Origin: Vibrio tubiashii ATCC 19109
Lineage (GTDB): Bacteria; Pseudomonadota; Gammaproteobacteria; Enterobacterales; Vibrionaceae
Reading direction: 5' to 3'
Length of the DNA: 64,000 bases
Assembly (NCBI RefSeq): GCF_000772105.1
Contig: NZ_CP009354.1
Coordinates: forward strand, 3,162,001-3,226,000
This document shows, piece by piece, positions 38,903-48,378 of this stretch. Numbering within the stretch: the stretch's first letter is position 1; each line of letters starts with the position of its first letter. The position numbers and the translations under genes were made by a program. The notes beneath the pieces were generated by a model. That model made no database searches. It was not told the origin of the DNA and worked only from the letters and a program-made list of their open reading frames with translations.

Positions 38903-38947
38903 ACTGGCTTTGCCTTTGTTTACCGCTATTCGCGTTAAACTAAATAG

Positions 38948-39024
<77 letters not shown>

Positions 39025-39053
39025 ACGAGTTATTTTTTACTTGGTTTACGTTA

Positions 39054-39122
39054 TAGAGGGTTAACCCTCTGGTCCCGCTTATTCCAAGAGCCGAGATGCG
39101 CTACAAACAACGCTATTCACCG
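39054..39122 (-). pseudogene. Broken tRNA-Pro remnant
   Basis: On the minus strand the 5' acceptor (CGGTGAATAGCG) and parts of the D arm and variable region match proM. The anticodon arm has been replaced by foreign sequence (complement of GCTTATTCCAAGAGCCG), the T arm is cut down, and the 3' acceptor strand and CCA are missing. It sits where a third proM would lie, 3' of hisR copy 2. It cannot fold as a tRNA. Confidence 0.85.
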
Positions 39123-39178
39123 ACTTATGTTTCGTTCCGACATTCATCCGAACAGGAAACCTAGGTTACCTTAAATAA

Positions 39179-39255
39179 TGGGGTGGCTAACGGGACTTGA
39201 ACCCGCGACAACTGGAATCACAATCCAGGGCTCTACCAACTGAGCTATAGCCACC
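39179..39255 (-). tRNA. hisR: tRNA-His (GTG), copy 2
   Basis: Seventy-seven nt with -1 G and encoded CCA, matching the copy at 38826-38902. It follows tRNA-Arg as hisR follows argX in E. coli. Confidence 0.96.
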
Positions 39256-39288
39256 ACTGAAATTTTTACCGATATACCTTTAGGCGAA

Positions 39289-39365
<77 letters not shown>

Positions 39366-39386
39366 ATGCCCTATCGGCGGAGTGGA

Positions 39387-39415
39387 ATAATACGTATATC
39401 ACACTATGCCGTCTA
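39387..39415 (-). promoter_or_regulatory. Probable promoter of the tRNA operon
   Basis: Minus-strand TAGACG (39410-39415), 17 bp spacer and TATTAT (39387-39392), then a GC-rich discriminator as in stringently controlled stable-RNA promoters, just upstream of tRNA-Arg. Confidence 0.6.
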
Positions 39416-39663
39416 GTACTTTTTCAACTTTTTTTATCGTTTGGTGCCTTTTTCGGCAATTAAAGTGTGATAAACCCCTATTTCCCATTAGATACCCCCC
39501 TGAAAGCGGGTAACTTGTTGTTTATTGCAACAACTTAACAGGATATAATCACCCATTATTTACATTGATTTAACAGCCAAGCATGCTTTCTGGCAAGGTC
39601 TGACTGTTGGTCAAGCCACACTCTAATAATGGGTAAGCACGAACTTACCTTCAGGAATGTAAA

Positions 39664-40086
39664 GTGAGTTTAATGGATATGTCTCGAAAAATGTTAACCG
39701 CTTTGGTCGCTGCGATCACTTTTTCTAGCGCCACTTTTGCAGCAAATGTAAGCCAAGAAGAATATGATGCAATTGCAGAACGTATTAAACCTGTTGGTGA
39801 TGTTTACCTAGCAGGAGCAGAGCCAGTTAAAGCTGAGCCAACTGGCCCTCGCGATGGTGCAACTGTTTACGGTACTTTCTGTATTGCGTGTCACGCGTCT
39901 GGTGTTAGCGGCGCGCCTAAAACAGGCGATGCTGGCGACTGGGCACCGCGTATTGCTCAGGGTAATGACGTGCTGAAAGATCACGCTATCAACGGCTTCA
40001 ATGCAATGCCAGCGAAAGGCTCATGTATGGATTGTTCTGACGATGAAATCGTCGCAGCTATCGAACATATGATTGCTGGTCTATAA
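39664..40086 (+). CDS. Cytochrome c5
   Basis: A 140-residue periplasmic monohaem cytochrome c, an electron carrier towards terminal oxidases or other respiratory enzymes. A signal peptide covers about residues 1-27 (cleavage after TFA). The haem site is CIACH (C73, C76, H77); the axial methionine is in NAMPAKGSC, and the CMDC pair gives the disulfide typical of c5. A GTG at 39664 has AGGA at good spacing; ATGs at 39673 and 39679 are alternatives that leave the signal peptide intact. A bidirectional terminator follows. Confidence 0.9.
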   Translation: MSLMDMSRKMLTALVAAITFSSATFAANVSQEEYDAIAERIKPVGDVYLAGAEPVKAEPTGPRDGATVYGTFCIACHASGVSGAPKTGDAGDWAPRIAQGNDVLKDHAINGFNAMPAKGSCMDCSDDEIVAAIEHMIAGL

Positions 40087-40106
40087 AGCTCTCTCTATAT
40101 ATAGAG

Positions 40107-40136
40107 AAAAGGCTTGGTTTTCACCAAGCCTTTTTA
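40107..40136. terminator. Bidirectional terminator, cytochrome c5 and rep
   Basis: Stem AAAAGGCTTGGT / ACCAAGCCTTTT with TTTC loop and T tails both ways, between convergent genes. Confidence 0.92.
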
Positions 40137-40151
40137 GTATCTGCCACAACA

Positions 40152-42170
40152 CTATTTCTTATTGAACATCGATCTTATGTTGGCAATATGTGCTTGGCCT
40201 TTCGCCATACGTTCTTCCTGCGTCACTGGCTTCTTAACCTGCTCCCATTCCACATCATCAAATGGTAACTCGTCGAGAAAACGACTTTGTGTCGGCTTAA
40301 TTAACTCACCAAACTGACGACGCTCTTTACACATAGTGAAGGTCAGTTCTCGCTGCGCACGTGTGATTCCTACGTACATTAAGCGGCGCTCTTCCTCAAC
40401 GTTCTCTTCATCAATACTAGTTTGATGCGGCAAGATTCCTTCTTCTGTTCCTATCAGATAAACGTAGGGGAACTCTAGACCTTTAGAGGCATGTAGCGTC
40501 ATTAGTTGAACCGCGTCGCTATCTTCGTCCTCTTCGCCTCGCTCCATCATGTCACGTAATGTCAGGCGCTGAACCACCTCTTTGATACTCTTCTCTTCTT
40601 GGTCATAGTTATCTCCTTCAAGGTCAGCCACTATCCAAGAGTAAAGATCGGACACATTCTTCATGCGCATTTCGGCAGCTTTAGGACTTGATGATGTTTC
40701 GTATAACCAATCTTCATAATTGATATCGCGCACCAATGAGCGCACCGCTTCAACGGTATCACCACGCTCTGCTTGGTCGGCAATTTTAACTAGCCAAGCA
40801 GTGAAGCGACGCAAATTCTCTAACCCACGTCCACTCAATGACTGCTCCAAGCCTAGCTCAAAACTGGCCTCAAATAGGCTTTTGCCACGCATATTGGCGT
40901 AACTGCCGAGTTTTTCTAATGTTACTGGGCCAATTTCACGTCTTGGTGTGTTAACAATACGCAGAAAAGCGTTGTCATCATCTGGGTTAACCAAGACACG
41001 CAAATACGCCATGATGTCTTTGATCTCAGCGCGAGCAAAGAACGAGGTGCCCCCAGATAACTTATATGGCACCCGGTTTTGCATTAAAGACTTTTCAATC
41101 AAGCGCGATTGGTGGTTACCACGATACAAAACCGCATAATCTTTATATTCCGTGCGATTAAGGAATTTGTGCGCAATAAGCTCACCAGTAACTCGCTCAG
41201 CTTCATGCTCTTCATTTTTTGCCAGCAGAACTTTGAGCTTTTCACCATCAGGAATTTCTGAGAACAGGGACTTCTCATACACGTGTGGGTTATTCGCGAT
41301 AAGGATATTGGCAGCGCGCAAGATGCGACTGGTTGAGCGATAGTTTTGCTCTAGCTTTATCAAGCGCAGGTTTGGGTAATCCTCACCCAGCAACACCAAG
41401 TTTTGTGGCTTCGCTCCACGCCAAGAGTAGATTGACTGGTCATCATCCCCTACTACGGTTAATCGGCCTCGTTCGCCGACAATCAGTTTAACCAGATCGT
41501 ATTGACTGGTATTGGTATCTTGGTATTCATCGACCAACAAGTAGCGAATTCGATTTTGCCAACGCTGACGAACTTCCTCATTAGTACGCAGTAGAAGAAC
41601 AGGTAATGAGATCAAATCATCGAAGTCGAGAGCGTTATAGGCTTTCATCTGCTTCTGGTACATCTCAAAACAGAAGGCAAACAACTGTTGCTGCTCGCCC
41701 TTCGCCTGCGCCTTGGCTTGCTCAGGCGTAAGCATGTCGTTTTTCCAGTTAGAAATCGTGCCGAGCAACTGACGCAGTAGATCTTTATCACCATCGAGCT
41801 GTTTTTCTGTCAGCTCTTTAAGTAGCGCCATTTGGTCTTGATCATCAAACAGTGAAAATCCGGATTTTAGACCTAATGATTTGTATTCACGCTTAATGAT
41901 ATTGAGGCCCAAAGTATGGAAGGTTGAGACCATTAACCCCTTTGATTCATTTTTACCTAATGTCTGGCCAACGCGCTCTTTCATTTCACGCGCCGCCTTA
42001 TTGGTAAAAGTCACCGCCGCGATATTACGCGCTTTATAACCGCACTGCTGAACCAGATAAGCAATTTTGTTGGTAATAACACGCGTTTTACCCGACCCTG
42101 CTCCAGCAAGCACCAAACAAGGGCCAGATACGTATTTGACTGCTTCATCTTGATTGGGGTTCAGCTTCAT
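40152..42170 (-). CDS. rep: ATP-dependent DNA helicase Rep
   Basis: Superfamily 1A 3'-5' helicase that clears proteins ahead of the replication fork and aids restart. At 672 residues it is one short of E. coli Rep. It has Walker A GAGSGKTR near residue 23, motif Ia AVTFTNKAA, motif [46 protein letters not shown] and VGITRAQ. The start [10 protein letters not shown] at 42170 matches the family; the longer frame is unlikely. Convergent with cytochrome c5 and divergent from vexR. Confidence 0.97.
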   Translation of the reverse strand: MKLNPNQDEAVKYVSGPCLVLAGAGSGKTRVITNKIAYLVQQCGYKARNIAAVTFTNKAAREMKERVGQTLGKNESKGLMVSTFHTLGLNIIKREYKSLGLKSGFSLFDDQDQMALLKELTEKQLDGDKDLLRQLLGTISNWKNDMLTPEQAKAQAKGEQQQLFAFCFEMYQKQMKAYNALDFDDLISLPVLLLRTNEEVRQRWQNRIRYLLVDEYQDTNTSQYDLVKLIVGERGRLTVVGDDDQSIYSWRGAKPQNLVLLGEDYPNLRLIKLEQNYRSTSRILRAANILIANNPHVYEKSLFSEIPDGEKLKVLLAKNEEHEAERVTGELIAHKFLNRTEYKDYAVLYRGNHQSRLIEKSLMQNRVPYKLSGGTSFFARAEIKDIMAYLRVLVNPDDDNAFLRIVNTPRREIGPVTLEKLGSYANMRGKSLFEASFELGLEQSLSGRGLENLRRFTAWLVKIADQAERGDTVEAVRSLVRDINYEDWLYETSSSPKAAEMRMKNVSDLYSWIVADLEGDNYDQEEKSIKEVVQRLTLRDMMERGEEDEDSDAVQLMTLHASKGLEFPYVYLIGTEEGILPHQTSIDEENVEEERRLMYVGITRAQRELTFTMCKERRQFGELIKPTQSRFLDELPFDDVEWEQVKKPVTQEERMAKGQAHIANIRSMFNKK

Positions 42171-42345
42171 GATCATCTCAGCGGTAGGAAAAATGTGGCG
42201 CATATAATAATAGTGCAACAGACAGATTGCTATGTTTATAGCCAAGACAACGTCGGCTAAATGTTTCTCAACAAGTGTGAATAACAACTTTTTTCATAAA
42301 TCATTCGATAGTTTGTTGCATATTTGATGACTTCTTAGGCTATAA

Positions 42346-42363
42346 TGAATGAACGTTCATTCA
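42346..42363. promoter_or_regulatory. TetR-type operator overlapping the vexRAB promoter
   Basis: A perfect 18 bp palindrome, TGAATGAACGTTCATTCA, begins on the last base of the -10 box TATAAT (42341-42346). Bound repressor would block RNA polymerase, so vexRAB is probably autoregulated by VexR. This is the typical size and placement of a TetR-family operator. Confidence 0.78.
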
Positions 42364-42399
42364 TCAACCCACTATATGTCACTGTCTGGTTCTCATTTT

Positions 42400-42966
42400 A
42401 TGGTAGATAAAAGACAACAAATCATAGATGCCGCAGAAAAACTGATTGCAGAATCAGGCTTTCAAGGTCTCTCGATGCATAAGTTGGCCAAGGAAGCTGG
42501 GGTCGCAGCAGGAACGATATATCGCTACTTCTCTGATAAAGAAGATTTACTGCAACAGGTTCGATTAGCGGTCATCCAACGCAATGCTGAAGCCATTCAG
42601 GATGGTGTTGAAGAATTTATGCCGTTAAAAGAACGATTTCGCAAAATGTGGTTAAACATTTTCGATCTCTCGGGGTCAAACATCGGCAACTTAAAGAATC
42701 GTGCTCAGTACGACTCTTTACCCTGCGTCCGAAGCCATGAAACCAAAGAGATCGAACGCAAGATGTTTAGCAAAGTGGATCAACTCTTCACTGAAGGGCG
42801 AGAACAAGGGGTATTTAAGCCCCTAGAAAACCCAGTGTTGGCTGCACTTAGTTTAGAAGTCAGTGTCACTCTGGCACGTAAGCAATCTCTCGGATATTAC
42901 CAACTTGACCAAGACGCTATTGACGCAGCGATCGAAGCAAGTTGGGATGCGATTATAAAACACTAA
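42400..42966 (+). CDS. vexR: TetR-family repressor VexR of the efflux operon
   Basis: A 188-residue TetR regulator. The N-terminal helix-turn-helix is at about residues 7-50 (IIDAAEKLIAESG, LSMHKLAKEAGVAAGTIYRYF), followed by a ligand-binding helical domain. The promoter -10 and the operator palindrome force transcription to start after about 42352, so the frame-opening ATG at 42349 cannot be used. The ATG at 42400 gives the usual TetR N-terminus; 42376 is an alternative. It precedes vexA by 18 nt and matches the vexRAB order of V. cholerae. Confidence 0.85.
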   Translation: MVDKRQQIIDAAEKLIAESGFQGLSMHKLAKEAGVAAGTIYRYFSDKEDLLQQVRLAVIQRNAEAIQDGVEEFMPLKERFRKMWLNIFDLSGSNIGNLKNRAQYDSLPCVRSHETKEIERKMFSKVDQLFTEGREQGVFKPLENPVLAALSLEVSVTLARKQSLGYYQLDQDAIDAAIEASWDAIIKH

Positions 42967-42984
42967 TTTGGAGTTCTAATCAGA

Positions 42985-44091
42985 ATGAAAAAGTGGACTT
43001 TCTTTATGTTACTTATCGCGATACTGCTGTTCGGCAGTGTGATAGGTTTCAATCTATTCAAACAACAGAAGATCGCTGAATACATGGCGAATCGTCCTGA
43101 GCCAGAGTTTCCTGTCACGGTAACCGAAGTAAACCCTGTTGACTGGGTACCTGTGATTGAAGCGATCGGCTTCATCGAGCCCAACCAAGGTGTGACCATT
43201 GCTAACGAAACTAGCGGTGTGATCGACAAAATTGCTTTTGAATCAGGCACTCAAGTTGAAGAAGGCCAGCCATTGGTTTTGCTTGACTCTGATGTAGAGA
43301 AAGCCAACCTTAAGAGCTCGCAAGCTAAGCTACCGGCAGCCGAAGCTAAATACAAACGCTACCAAGGTCTGTACAAGAAAGGCTCTATTTCTAAAGAAGC
43401 GTATGATGAAGCGGAAGCAAACTACTTCTCGCTTAAAGCGGATATTGAAAGCCTAAAAGCATCAATCGATCGCCGTGAAATCAAAGCACCATTTGCGGGT
43501 GTGGTTGGTATTCGTAACGTTTACTTAGGTCAGTACCTGCAATCGGGTACCGATATTGTTCGTCTAGAAGATACGAGCGTTATGCGCCTACGCTTCACAG
43601 TGCCACAAACGGATATCTCACGCATCTCTCTTGATCAGGAAGTCGATATCTTTGTTGATGCTTACCCTGAGAAACCATTTAAGGGTTCTATCTCAGCGAT
43701 CGAGCCTGCGGTAAACATTCAAAGTGGTCTGATTCAGGTACAAGCGGATATCCCGAACAGTGACGGTAAGCTACGTAGTGGTATGTTCGCACGTGCAAAT
43801 ATCATTCTGCCTAAACTAGAAAACCAAGTAACGCTACCTCAAACCGCCATTACTTTCACGCTATACGGTGACAACGTGTACATCATTAGCGAAGAGAACG
43901 GCGAGAAGCGCGTTAAGCAACAGGTGGTTAAAGTAGGTGAACGTACTAAAGATATCGCTCACATCCTAGAAGGTGTGAAAGCCGGTGATGTTGTGGTGAC
44001 TTCCGGTCAGGTTCGTCTAAGTAACGACGCGAAAGTTCGTGTAGTAGAAAGCGATGCAACTACTCCACCAGCTGAAACACCAATGCTGTAA
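42985..44091 (+). CDS. vexA: RND efflux periplasmic adaptor VexA
   Basis: A 368-residue membrane-fusion protein that joins an RND pump to an outer-membrane channel. It has an N-terminal inner-membrane anchor (residues 3-25), a lipoyl/barrel-sandwich half motif (GVTIANETSGVIDKIAF), a coiled-coil hairpin (about 105-155), the second lipoyl half (REIKAPFAGVVGIRNVYLGQ), then beta-barrel and membrane-proximal domains. There is no lipobox. GGAG precedes the start, and the stop is 11 nt from vexB. The assignment to vexA rests on operon structure and on synteny with rep and ilvC as recalled for V. cholerae. Confidence 0.85.
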   Translation: MKKWTFFMLLIAILLFGSVIGFNLFKQQKIAEYMANRPEPEFPVTVTEVNPVDWVPVIEAIGFIEPNQGVTIANETSGVIDKIAFESGTQVEEGQPLVLLDSDVEKANLKSSQAKLPAAEAKYKRYQGLYKKGSISKEAYDEAEANYFSLKADIESLKASIDRREIKAPFAGVVGIRNVYLGQYLQSGTDIVRLEDTSVMRLRFTVPQTDISRISLDQEVDIFVDAYPEKPFKGSISAIEPAVNIQSGLIQVQADIPNSDGKLRSGMFARANIILPKLENQVTLPQTAITFTLYGDNVYIISEENGEKRVKQQVVKVGERTKDIAHILEGVKAGDVVVTSGQVRLSNDAKVRVVESDATTPPAETPML

Positions 44092-44102
44092 TTGGAGGCC
44101 TC

Positions 44103-47100
44103 ATGCGCTTTACTGATGTTTTTATTAAACGTCCAGTTTTAGCGGTATCGATCAGTTTCTTGATCGCCCTGCTTGGTCTCCAAGCGGTGTTCAAGATGCA
44201 GGTTCGCGAATACCCTGAAATGACAAACACAGTTGTCACCGTAGATACCAGTTACTACGGCGCGAGTGCCGATTTGATCCAAGGCTTTATTACTCAGCCA
44301 CTGGAGCAAGCGGTCGCTCAGGCAGACAACATAGACTATATGACTTCGTCTTCGGTACTGGGTAAATCCACCATTACCGTCAACATGAAGCTCAATACCG
44401 ACCCGAATGCGGCGCTGTCTGACATTCTGGCCAAGACTAACTCGGTTCGCTCTCAACTTCCAAAAGAAGCAGAAGACCCAACCGTAACCATGTCGACAGG
44501 TTCAACAACGGCGGTACTCTACATTGGTTTCACCAGTGACGAGCTATCATCAAGTCAAATTACCGATTACCTAGAGCGTGTAATCAACCCGCAGCTATTC
44601 ACTGTTAACGGTGTGTCTAAGGTTGACCTCTACGGTGGTATGAAATACGCACTGCGTATTTGGCTAGATCCTGCCAAGATGGCGGCGCTAGGCTTGACCG
44701 CAACCGACGTAATGAATGTGCTTAATGCCAACAACTACCAGTCAGCAACTGGTCAGGCAATTGGTGAGTTCGTACTTTACAACGGTAGCGCAGATACTCA
44801 GGTATCTAACGTAGAAGAGCTCTCTAACCTAGTTGTGAGTACTGACGAAGGTAACGTTACTCGTCTAAGTGATATTGCCAAAGTATCGCTTGAGAAGAGC
44901 CACGATGTTTACCGTGCAAGTGCTAACGGACAAGAGGCAGTCGTTGCGGCGATTAACGCAGCGCCAAGTGCCAACCCAATCAACATCGCAGCCGATGTAC
45001 TTGATTTGCTACCTCAACTAGAGCGTAACCTGCCAAGTACCATCAAAATGAACGTGATGTACGACTCAACGATTGCGATCAACGAGTCGATTAACGAAGT
45101 AATCAAAACGATTGTTGAAGCAGCACTGATCGTACTAGTTGTTATTACCCTGTTCCTAGGTTCATTCCGTGCGGTAATAATCCCTATCGTTACTATCCCA
45201 CTCTCTCTGATTGGTGTGGCAATGGTAATGCAAGCGATGGGCTTCTCATGGAACCTGATGACGCTACTGGCAATGGTACTCGCCATCGGTCTGGTAGTAG
45301 ATGATGCGATCGTTGTACTGGAAAACGTCGACCGTCACATCAAGCTGGGTGAATCACCATTCCGCGCGGCGATTATCGGTACTCGTGAGATTGCAATTCC
45401 TGTTATTGCAATGACCCTTACTCTGGGTGCGGTATATGCGCCAATTGCCTTGATGGGTGGTATCACAGGTGCTCTATTTAAAGAGTTCGCCTTAACCCTA
45501 GCAGGTTCAGTATTTGTATCCGGTATTGTAGCACTGACCCTTTCACCTATGATGTGTTCGAAAATGCTTAAGGCTAATGAAGAGCCAAGCAAGTTCGAAC
45601 AGAAAGTACATAGTGTGCTTGATGGAATGACTAACCGCTATGCAAAAATGCTTGGCGCAGTTATGCAGCATCGCCCTGTGGTGATTGCTTTCGCTATCAT
45701 CGTATTTGCCAGTCTACCAATGCTGTTTAAGTTCATCCCAAGTGAACTGGCACCATCGGAAGATAAAGGCGTAGTGATGCTGATGGGTACCGCACCATCA
45801 AACGCAAACTTGGACTTCATGCAAAACACCATGAATGACGTCAACAAGATTCTGTCTGACCAGCCAGAAGTTGCGTTTGCCCAAGTGTTTACTGGTGTAC
45901 CAAACTCAAACCAAGCATTTGGTATTGCCTCTATGGTGCCTTGGAGTGAGCGTGAAGCCAGTCAGTCTGAAGTGGCAAACCGAGTGGGTGGATTGGTATC
46001 GAACGTACCTGGAATGGCTGTAACAGCATTCCAGATGCCAGAACTGCCAGGTGCAGGTTCAGGCCTACCGATTCAGTTTGTTGTTACAACGCCGAATGCG
46101 TTTGAAAGCCTATTCGCAGTAACCACAGATATTCTTGCAGAAGTTCAAACTAACCCACTGTTCGTATACTCAGAGATCGACCTGAATTACGACTCAGCGA
46201 CGATGAAAATCAGCATCGACAAAGATAAAGCGGGTGCTTACGGCGTAACCATGCAAGATATCGGTATTACGCTAAGTGCGATGATGTCCGATGGCTATGT
46301 AAACCGCATCGACCTTAACGGCCGTTCGTACGAAGTTATCCCTCAGGTAGAGCGTAAGTGGCGCCTAAACCCAGAGTCGATGAACAACTTCTACGTTAAA
46401 GCGGCTGATGGTAAAGCGGTACCTCTAGGTAGCTTGATTACGATTGATGTTGTCGCAGAGCCTCGTTCACTGCCTCACTTCAACCAGCTCAACTCAGCCA
46501 CTATTGGTGCGGTTCCTGCTCCTGGTGCGGCTATGGGTGATGCAATTGCATGGTTTGAAGACATAGCTTCAACTAAGCTGCCAGCTGGCTACAACCATGA
46601 CTATATGGGTGAAGCTCGTCAGTACGTAACGGAAGGTAGCGCACTATACGCGACGTTCGGTTTGGCACTAGCGATCATCTTCTTAGTACTGGCAATCCAG
46701 TTTGAATCACTGAAAGATCCATTGGTTATCATGGTTTCTGTACCACTGGCGATCTGTGGCGCCTTGATTGCTCTAGCTTGGGGTGCAGCTACCATGAACA
46801 TCTACTCTCAGGTAGGTCTGATTACTCTGGTTGGTCTTATCACCAAGCACGGTATCTTGATCTGTGAGGTAGCGAAAGAGGAGCAGCTACACAACAAACT
46901 GAGCAAGACAGAAGCGGTAATGGAAGCGGCAAAAGTTCGTCTACGCCCTATCCTGATGACAACAGCAGCGATGATTGCTGGTCTTATCCCGCTAATGTAC
47001 GCAACAGGTGCAGGTGCAGCTCAGCGCTTTAGTATCGGTATCGTAATCGTTGCTGGTCTAGCGATTGGTACTATCTTTACGCTATTCGTACTGCCTGTGA

Positions 47101-47225
47101 TTTACAGCTACCTAGCTGAAAAACATAAGCCTCTACCAGTGTTTGTTGAAGACAAAGACTTGGAAAAGCTAGCACGTGTTGATGAAGCGAAAGCCGCTCA
47201 ACGTGAACTAGCAGAGAACAAGTAA
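44103..47225 (+). CDS. vexB: RND multidrug efflux pump VexB
   Basis: A 1040-residue inner-membrane proton-driven pump of the HAE1 class, exporting toxic compounds such as bile salts, detergents and antibiotics. The first helix follows FIKRPVLAVSISFLIALLG; large periplasmic loops flank the twelve-helix core. The helix-4 proton-relay pair is present in LAIGLVVDDAIVVLENVDRH, and the helix-10 lysine in LVGLITKHGILICEVA. The GAPS-like F-x-R-P start matches known RND pumps. GGAGG precedes the ATG. The vexR-vexA-vexB order and synteny support the name; the substrates are inferred from the family. Confidence 0.87.
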   Translation: MRFTDVFIKRPVLAVSISFLIALLGLQAVFKMQVREYPEMTNTVVTVDTSYYGASADLIQGFITQPLEQAVAQADNIDYMTSSSVLGKSTITVNMKLNTDPNAALSDILAKTNSVRSQLPKEAEDPTVTMSTGSTTAVLYIGFTSDELSSSQITDYLERVINPQLFTVNGVSKVDLYGGMKYALRIWLDPAKMAALGLTATDVMNVLNANNYQSATGQAIGEFVLYNGSADTQVSNVEELSNLVVSTDEGNVTRLSDIAKVSLEKSHDVYRASANGQEAVVAAINAAPSANPINIAADVLDLLPQLERNLPSTIKMNVMYDSTIAINESINEVIKTIVEAALIVLVVITLFLGSFRAVIIPIVTIPLSLIGVAMVMQAMGFSWNLMTLLAMVLAIGLVVDDAIVVLENVDRHIKLGESPFRAAIIGTREIAIPVIAMTLTLGAVYAPIALMGGITGALFKEFALTLAGSVFVSGIVALTLSPMMCSKMLKANEEPSKFEQKVHSVLDGMTNRYAKMLGAVMQHRPVVIAFAIIVFASLPMLFKFIPSELAPSEDKGVVMLMGTAPSNANLDFMQNTMNDVNKILSDQPEVAFAQVFTGVPNSNQAFGIASMVPWSEREASQSEVANRVGGLVSNVPGMAVTAFQMPELPGAGSGLPIQFVVTTPNAFESLFAVTTDILAEVQTNPLFVYSEIDLNYDSATMKISIDKDKAGAYGVTMQDIGITLSAMMSDGYVNRIDLNGRSYEVIPQVERKWRLNPESMNNFYVKAADGKAVPLGSLITIDVVAEPRSLPHFNQLNSATIGAVPAPGAAMGDAIAWFEDIASTKLPAGYNHDYMGEARQYVTEGSALYATFGLALAIIFLVLAIQFESLKDPLVIMVSVPLAICGALIALAWGAATMNIYSQVGLITLVGLITKHGILICEVAKEEQLHNKLSKTEAVMEAAKVRLRPILMTTAAMIAGLIPLMYATGAGAAQRFSIGIVIVAGLAIGTIFTLFVLPVIYSYLAEKHKPLPVFVEDKDLEKLARVDEAKAAQRELAENK

Positions 47226-47239
47226 CCTGTCACTCCTCT

Positions 47240-47265
47240 AAGGCCACTTCGGTGGCCTTTTTTTA
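47240..47265 (+). terminator. vexRAB terminator
   Basis: Stem AAGGCCAC / GTGGCCTT with a TTCG tetraloop and T run, 15 nt after the vexB stop. Confidence 0.93.
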
Positions 47266-47415
47266 TACCTGTAACTTGAGTGCCTACCCGGCTTAGTCGC
47301 TGAACAACTATTTATTCTAAATGGTATAACAGCTTCGAATTTTTAATATCGAAGTAGCGACTTTCACGTATCAATTACATAGAATGAGCACAAATTGAAA
47401 GGAGTTTTAGTCACT

Positions 47416-47667
47416 ATGTTTGACCCAAAGAAACTAGAGCAAATCGCTAAACAAATTCACGATTCAATGCCAGCACCAGTCAAAGAGCTTGGTGCAGACG
47501 TTGACCAAAAAGTTCGCCAAGTAATCCAAGGCCAACTTAATAAGCTAGACGTAGTCAGCCGCGAAGAGTTTGATGTTCAGACTCAAGTCCTACTACGCAC
47601 TCGTCAAAAACTGACTGAGATGGAAAAGAAGCTCGCGGATTTAGAAGAGAAGCTTGCGGATAAGTAA
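47416..47667 (+). CDS. ubiK: Ubiquinone biosynthesis accessory factor UbiK
   Basis: An 83-residue membrane-fusogenic accessory protein (BMFP/YqiC family) needed for efficient ubiquinone synthesis with UbiJ. The N-terminus [19 protein letters not shown] and the block [23 protein letters not shown] are the family signature, followed by a C-terminal trimeric coiled coil ([18 protein letters not shown]). The ATG at 47416 aligns with E. coli UbiK and has AAAGGAG about 10 nt upstream; the in-frame codon seven residues earlier overlaps that site. Single-gene unit ending in its own terminator. Confidence 0.93.
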   Translation: MFDPKKLEQIAKQIHDSMPAPVKELGADVDQKVRQVIQGQLNKLDVVSREEFDVQTQVLLRTRQKLTEMEKKLADLEEKLADK

Positions 47668-47689
47668 GCTGAAAGGCTAGAGAATCCTG

Positions 47690-47720
47690 AGGGCTGACGT
47701 GAGAACATCAGCCCTTTTTG
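47690..47720 (+). terminator. ubiK terminator
   Basis: Stem AGGGCTGA (47690-47697) / TCAGCCCT (47708-47715) with a T run, just left of the repeat region. Confidence 0.88.
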
Positions 47721-47725
47721 TTTGT

Positions 47726-47772
47726 GAACGCTTTGCTACGGAGTTTGGATGCGGGAACGGACTTCGTCCTAC
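47726..47772. repeat. Diverged inverted copy of the flanking repeat module
   Basis: GAACGCTTTGCTACGGAG and GGAACGGACTTCGTCCTAC resemble the reverse complement of the module at 48077-48137 (same order of GAACGCTT, GCTAC, TGGAT and CTTCG blocks). It borders the left edge of the octamer array. Confidence 0.55.
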
Positions 47773-47988
47773 GGAGAGCTGGAGAGCTGGAGAGCTGGAG
47801 AGCTGGAGAGCTGGAGAGCTGGAGAGCTGGAGAGCTGGAGAGCTGGAGAGCTGGAGAGCTGGAGAGCTGGAGAGCTGGAGAGCTGGAGAGCTGGAGAGCT
47901 GGAGAGCTGGAGAGCTGGAGAGCTGGAGAGCTGGAGAGCTGGAGAGCTGGAGAGCTGGAGAGCTGGAGAGCTGGAGAGCTGGAGAGCT
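47773..47988. repeat. Octamer tandem array, 27 perfect copies of GGAGAGCT
   Basis: Exactly 216 bp with no base change across all 27 units. It can be read in several frames as ELESWRAG repeats, but it is not a credible gene: there is no start signal, and the frames run into flanking repeats. Its perfection suggests recent expansion or slippage. Confidence 0.98.
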
Positions 47989-48076
47989 GATTGATTATCT
48001 CCCTTTAGGAACAAGTCCTGTCAACACCTTCAAGAACAAGAGTCCCATTACTTTGCTACCAGCCCCCACCTCCAGA

Positions 48077-48137
48077 AAGGCGAAGCCTGATCCAGTTTTC
48101 CAGTAGCGAAGCGTTCTAGCAGGGCGAAGCCCGTTCC
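48077..48137. repeat. Repeat module beside the octamer array, copy 2
   Basis: Close copy of the module at 38477-38536 (same CGAAGCC-GATCC, GTTTTCCAG, CGTTCT and AGCCCGTTCC blocks), one base longer. Contains GGGC-GAA-GCCC mini-hairpins. Confidence 0.8.
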
Positions 48138-48156
48138 AAGCGCTAAGCGCAAAACA

Positions 48157-48188
48157 AAAAGGCTTGGTCAACGGAGACCAAGCCTTTT
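48157..48188. terminator. Terminator between the repeat region and ilvC
   Basis: Stem GGCTTGGTC (48161-48169) / GACCAAGCC (48176-48184) with flanking A and T runs; on the minus strand it can end the ilvC transcript. The following 48189-48378 stretch holds only the palindrome ACTAACCTAGGTTAGT. Confidence 0.82.
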
Positions 48189-48378
48189 AATTAGATGTTG
48201 TGTTTTATTTTGTATTTATCACCCCAGTCTGCCTGGAGTTCTTTACTAACCTAGGTTAGTGAATGACGCAGTGAATTAATGTTCACAGCTAAGAGCTTAA
48301 GTTCGCGGAGGTAACACGGAGTTTGCGCGAGCAAATGAGTATTACCGACAAAGAAATTAAGCTCCTTAGCGAAGAAGA

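Noticed and set aside
42963..43250. Minus-strand 95-residue ORF
   Set aside because: It is fully antisense to the start of vexA with no supporting features.
47773..47988. CRISPR array
   Set aside because: The repeat unit is 8 bp with no spacers, and there are no cas genes in the window.
47699..48106. Repeat-rich ORFs reading as ELESWRAG
   Set aside because: They are translations of the 8 bp tandem array in several frames on both strands, with no ribosome site and no function apart from repeats; 24 nt periodicity yields the 8-residue pattern.
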